From Lachnospiraceae bacterium (GTDB taxonomy: Bacteria > Bacillota > Clostridia > Lachnospirales > Lachnospiraceae), in contig JAFSXC010000094.1 in NCBI GenBank assembly GCA_017450105.1, positions 1 to 35,926 on the forward strand: a stretch of 35,926 nt of DNA, given 5' to 3'. The notes under the pieces are model-generated. The model had not been told where the DNA came from, did no database searches, and was given only the letters and a program-made list of their open reading frames with translations. This document shows positions 33,247 to 35,926 of this stretch, one piece after another. How positions within the stretch are numbered: position 1 is the stretch's first letter; each line of letters opens with the position of its first letter. Position numbers and translations under genes: made by a program.

Positions 33247-34363
33247 AGTCAGAGAAGTAACCACTCAACCCGAGATCCGTTTGTTTTCCGCTTACAATAC
33301 GGATACCTATCTCCATGAGCCGGGCTCCTCTCCCGACATCATATCCGACGAAATCGATACCTTTAACCCGAAGAAGAACCCCGCCTTTTCCTATTGCCGC
33401 GTAAAACGGTTTCTGGCCTGGAGAGACGGAAAGGTTGTTGGCCGGATCGGCGGCATCATCAACGAACGGGCCAACGAAAAATGGGATGTGCAGGCATGCC
33501 GGATGACCCGTATCGACTTTATCGATGACAAGGAGGTTTCCGCGGCCCTGCTGAAAACTCTGGAGGATTGGGCCAGATCGGAAGGGATGGAGCGCGTGAT
33601 CGGCCCCATCGGCTTTAACGATATTGACCAGGAAGGGATGCAGATCGCCGGTTTTGACCGCCCCGGGCCGTTCTTTACGATCTATAACCCCGCTTACTAT
33701 GTGGAGCATATGGAAGCGGCGGGCTACGAAAAGGATGTGGACTGGGTAGAATACCGCATTACCATTCCGGACAAACCGGATCCGAAGATCCATGCTCTGG
33801 CGAAAAGGATCCTTGCCAAATCAAATCTTACCCTCTTCCAGCCGAAGAACACCGCCGCCTTAAAGGCGCATATTCATGAGCTCTTCGACTGCATAAACGA
33901 TGCCTTCCGTAGTCTCTACGGGACCTCGGACATGGACGAGGAGATGATCCAGAAATACTGTAAGCAGTATCTGACGCTTCTGAATCCCGAATTTGTAAAA
34001 GGGGTTCTGGATGAAAATAACCGGCTGATCGCCTTCGGGATGACGCTTCCGTCTCTGACCGATGCCTTAAAGCAGTGCCGCGGCCGGCTCTTCCCCTTCG
34101 GCTGGGCAAAGATCCTGAAGACGACGAGAAGCCCCGGCGAGGTCCTGGACCTGATCCTGATCGCGATCGAGCCCGAATGGCAGCGCCACGGCCTGCCCGC
34201 CGTCATCATGGACGCAATGAGCCGTACAGCCATTAAAAACGGCTTCCGCTTCGCAGAAACCGGCCCCGAGCTCGAGTACAATACCAAGATCCAGAAGCTC
34301 TGGAAGTTCTACGAAGTAGAGCAGCACAAAAAACGTCGGAGCTGGAAAAAGATTCTTACTTGA
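33239..34363 (+). CDS. GNAT-like acetyltransferase (YghO-like)
   Basis: This 374-residue protein resembles the YghO/GNAT-like group. The central FLAWRDGKVVGRIGGIINERA matches the beta-strand and acyl-CoA region of GNAT proteins. RVIGPIGFNDIDQEGMQIAGF and YNPAYYVEHMEAAGYEKDVDW are the conserved middle of the YghO-type family. A second GNAT-like half follows near 240-345 (LDLILIAIEPEWQRHGLPAVIMDAM). I chose the ATG at 33239, which overlaps the degV stop by 8 bases, with GGAGG nine bases upstream. Substrate is unknown. Pairing with degV may point to acyl transfer to or from lipid, but that is only inference. Confidence 0.75.
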   Translation: MVEVREVTTQPEIRLFSAYNTDTYLHEPGSSPDIISDEIDTFNPKKNPAFSYCRVKRFLAWRDGKVVGRIGGIINERANEKWDVQACRMTRIDFIDDKEVSAALLKTLEDWARSEGMERVIGPIGFNDIDQEGMQIAGFDRPGPFFTIYNPAYYVEHMEAAGYEKDVDWVEYRITIPDKPDPKIHALAKRILAKSNLTLFQPKNTAALKAHIHELFDCINDAFRSLYGTSDMDEEMIQKYCKQYLTLLNPEFVKGVLDENNRLIAFGMTLPSLTDALKQCRGRLFPFGWAKILKTTRSPGEVLDLILIAIEPEWQRHGLPAVIMDAMSRTAIKNGFRFAETGPELEYNTKIQKLWKFYEVEQHKKRRSWKKILT

Positions 34364-34388
34364 CAAATGACACAAACCTATGTAAAAT
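34360..34388 (+). promoter_or_regulatory. Promoter of tRNA-Gly, overlapping the GNAT stop codon
   Basis: TTGACA (34360-34365), a 17-base spacer and TAAAAT (34383-34388) form a strong promoter. The -35 hexamer contains the TGA stop codon of the GNAT-like gene. Predicted transcription starts near 34395, 7 bases before the tRNA. Confidence 0.85.
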
Positions 34389-34401
34389 AGGCGAGTGTGA
34401 T

Positions 34402-34472
34402 GCGGGTGTAGTTCAATGGTAGAACACCAGCCTTCCAAGCTGGACACGTGGGTTCGATTCCCATCACCCGCT
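34402..34472 (+). tRNA. tRNA-Gly (TCC)
   Basis: The acceptor GCGGGTG/CACCCGC, D arm GTTC/GAAC, anticodon stem CAGCC side with loop holding TCC, and T arm GTGGG/CCCAT around TTCGATT form a standard cloverleaf with T at the discriminator position. CCA is not encoded. The gene has its own promoter and terminator. Confidence 0.95.
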
Positions 34473-34473
34473 T

Positions 34474-34500
34474 AAAAGCCCGAAAATATGGGCTTTTTTT
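34474..34500 (+). terminator. Rho-independent terminator after tRNA-Gly
   Basis: AAAAGCCC pairs with GGGCTTTT around GAAAATAT, followed by further T residues. This is an 8-bp stem with a T tract of seven. Confidence 0.85.
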
Positions 34501-34607
34501 GTTCCTGCAGAACCTGAATCGCCCTGCTGTTGGGAGGGGCTTAACCGCTTTTCTATTATCAACTGCAGGCACGCATACAGGCTTTTCTTGAAATGATGAA
34601 AAGCTGC

Positions 34608-34628
34608 TGACTCCGCGATGGGGAGTCA
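34608..34628 (-). terminator. Possible weak terminator of the membrane GGDEF-like gene
   Basis: On the minus strand TGACTCC pairs with GGAGTCA around seven bases, and the left arm contains the stop codon of the upstream gene. The downstream T run is short (GCAGCTTTTC), so termination here is uncertain. The rest of 34501-34607 holds no gene I can support. Confidence 0.35.
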
Positions 34629-35633
34629 CAGCTTCAGATACTCAAAGGAGGCTTCCGTTTCCAGTCCCTCTTTGGTGCACTGCTCCTGCACCAGGAAGAT
34701 GAACCGCTCTGCGAGGGTCTTTTTCAGGGACTCAGACAGGATCAGGATCTCTCCGTCATCCCTGAGAATGACCTTGCTGAATTCCGGTTTCCAGCACCTT
34801 AATACCTCGATCAGCTTTTTCTGGTCCCCCGATGTTTTAATCCGGATCGCGGTTGCATCATGGATCTTCTTTTTTTCTGCTTCCTTACTCAGGACCGCCA
34901 GATATTTTTCATTATAAAACCCGCTTTCCTGATCGATGAGACTCAGGCGCCGAAACATAAAGTAATCCATAAACAACAGACCAACGGCATAGCCCAGAGG
35001 CATCAGGCGGTATTGTATCAGAGCGTCCAGCACATATCCTGAGATGATCGCGATCACTGTCGGCGTCAGCCGGATATATTCCGGGATCTTTATTCGCTTT
35101 TTCTCCCTGTACAGAACAATGTAGGATGGCAGGATATACCCCGCCCATATGAACGGGACAAACCGGCTCAGGAATTCGACCACATAAAGGAACTCAAAGG
35201 GAAACGGTTCGATCAGCATGCCGAGAAGACTTAAGACGATGATCGCAACCCCGGCAAAAAACGGGATCAGGGCAACGGGGTATCTCCGCTTTATGATGTC
35301 CACGCTCTGATGCAGTGTATATTCCGTAAAAAGGAGCCAGAACAGCACCATGACAAATGACAGGATCGTGCGCAGGCTATGGCTTACGAATCCGAGTACA
35401 TGAAGAACGGGCGGAATCTCAAAAGCAAACAGCAGGATAAATGATTCAAAGGCAGTAAAAAGACTAAGCAGGATATCGGAAAAGCACATGATAACAAAGA
35501 TCCTGATCTCGGGTGTTTTATGCTTTCGGTGGAAAGCCTGAACGAGCAGCAGGACCGGTATCAGTATGGCCAGAAGATTGATCACAACCTGTTGTATATA
35601 ATAGGGAATCAGACGATCCATATCAAAACCCAT
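34626..35633 (-). CDS. Multi-spanning membrane protein with degenerate GGDEF-like C-terminus
   Basis: This 335-residue protein has about seven hydrophobic segments in residues 8-225, and a cytosolic tail of about 110 residues. The tail begins LIDQESGFYN, like the DxLTGLYN start of GGDEF domains, and later has KVILRDDGEILILS where diguanylate cyclases have R-GGDEF. The active-site GG(D/E)EF is replaced by RDDGE, so cyclase activity is probably lost. It may bind c-di-GMP or another ligand, or act as a sensor partner. I chose the ATG at 35633 with AAGGAGG nine bases upstream. It stands alone between a tRNA and a gene-poor end. The GGDEF assignment is by eye. Confidence 0.75.
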   Translation of the reverse strand: MGFDMDRLIPYYIQQVVINLLAILIPVLLLVQAFHRKHKTPEIRIFVIMCFSDILLSLFTAFESFILLFAFEIPPVLHVLGFVSHSLRTILSFVMVLFWLLFTEYTLHQSVDIIKRRYPVALIPFFAGVAIIVLSLLGMLIEPFPFEFLYVVEFLSRFVPFIWAGYILPSYIVLYREKKRIKIPEYIRLTPTVIAIISGYVLDALIQYRLMPLGYAVGLLFMDYFMFRRLSLIDQESGFYNEKYLAVLSKEAEKKKIHDATAIRIKTSGDQKKLIEVLRCWKPEFSKVILRDDGEILILSESLKKTLAERFIFLVQEQCTKEGLETEASFEYLKL

Positions 35634-35926
35634 CTGCCCAGGCCTCCTTAAGCTGGTTAAGCATGTCTATATTCGAAAGAGCATGTATGACCATAGTGTA
35701 GCAATAGCCTGTGACCAGAGCAGTTTTTTTGCAGAAAAGGGCTATGCTCACGAAGAAATTATTCAATTATACTTTGAAGTGTATTATAACAAAAAAATGA
35801 AAATGATACAGGTCCTGCTCAGAAAAGACTTTTCCTGCAACGTGATAAGATTTTGATCTGTCAATCTTTGTCCTGTCAGTATGCTCTGATCGCAACACCT
35901 CACTTGCGCTGAGAACTACTTCTTCC
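35634..35926. other. Right-edge region with no convincing gene
   Basis: This 293-base stretch contains the ribosome binding site of the upstream membrane protein gene (35643-35649 region, minus strand) and AT-rich DNA in which TATAAT-like boxes occur on the minus strand without a well-placed -35. A 57-codon plus-strand frame at 35683-35856 has no clear ribosome binding site. Its middle (SFFAEKGYAHEEIIQLYFEV) resembles the final helices of SpoIID-like proteins, so it may be a decayed gene tail. That likeness is weak. Confidence 0.3.

Noticed and set aside
32200-34472. Genomic island between the two tRNA genes
   Set aside because: No integrase, no direct repeat of a tRNA 3' end, and base composition similar to the neighbours; only gene order comparison could revive the idea.

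Overview
The window looks like core chromosome of a fairly GC-rich member of the Clostridia, most likely Lachnospiraceae. This rests on gene content and protein style: B-type PyrD with PyrK, AddAB instead of RecBCD, a perfect CIRCE operator, a DegV protein, clostridial-type ThyA and IlvB, tRNA genes without encoded CCA, and strong AGGAGG-like ribosome binding sites. The taxon is inferred from remembered family resemblance, not from a search. I see no insertion sequence, prophage, CRISPR array or rRNA.

Layout, right to left along the minus strand, which carries nearly all genes from 32.1 kb to the left edge. (1) About 32.08-22.15 kb: a consensus promoter drives a 48-aa protein, a zinc-ribbon/TPR membrane protein, a TPR lipoprotein, the UMP genes pyrC-pyrF-pyrK-pyrD-pyrE, a VanZ-like membrane protein, a small membrane protein and a long M29 aminopeptidase. 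Most junctions overlap by 4 nt or have short gaps. (2) 22.0-15.3 kb: purE-purM-purD-thyA-folA-ilvB-ilvH, covering purine, thymidylate/folate and branched-chain amino acid synthesis. (3) 15.3-2.7 kb: a promoter at 15271-15299 precedes a crotonase, proC, an 89-aa unknown, addB, addA, maf, an 86-aa unknown, a PrsA-like foldase lipoprotein and a GH2 glycosidase. (4) 2.66-0.3 kb: a CIRCE element and a strong promoter precede htpG, which ends at a probable terminator. (5) The left edge cuts an amidohydrolase.

On the plus strand, 32.15-34.50 kb, two tRNA genes (CAT anticodon, probably Ile2; and Gly-TCC) flank a degV/GNAT-like gene pair. Each tRNA has a near-consensus promoter and a clear terminator. 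At 34.6-35.6 kb on the minus strand lies a multi-spanning membrane protein with what looks like a degenerate GGDEF domain. The last 293 bases hold no convincing gene, only a 57-codon open frame.

Most of the window is housekeeping metabolism, DNA repair and protein quality control. I did not find a clear, novel multi-gene system. The points most worth checking are the CIRCE hairpin that may also terminate the operon upstream of htpG, the degenerate GGDEF protein, the TPR proteins transcribed ahead of the pyrimidine genes, the cysteine-rich insert in IlvB, and the palindromic repeat next to htpG.
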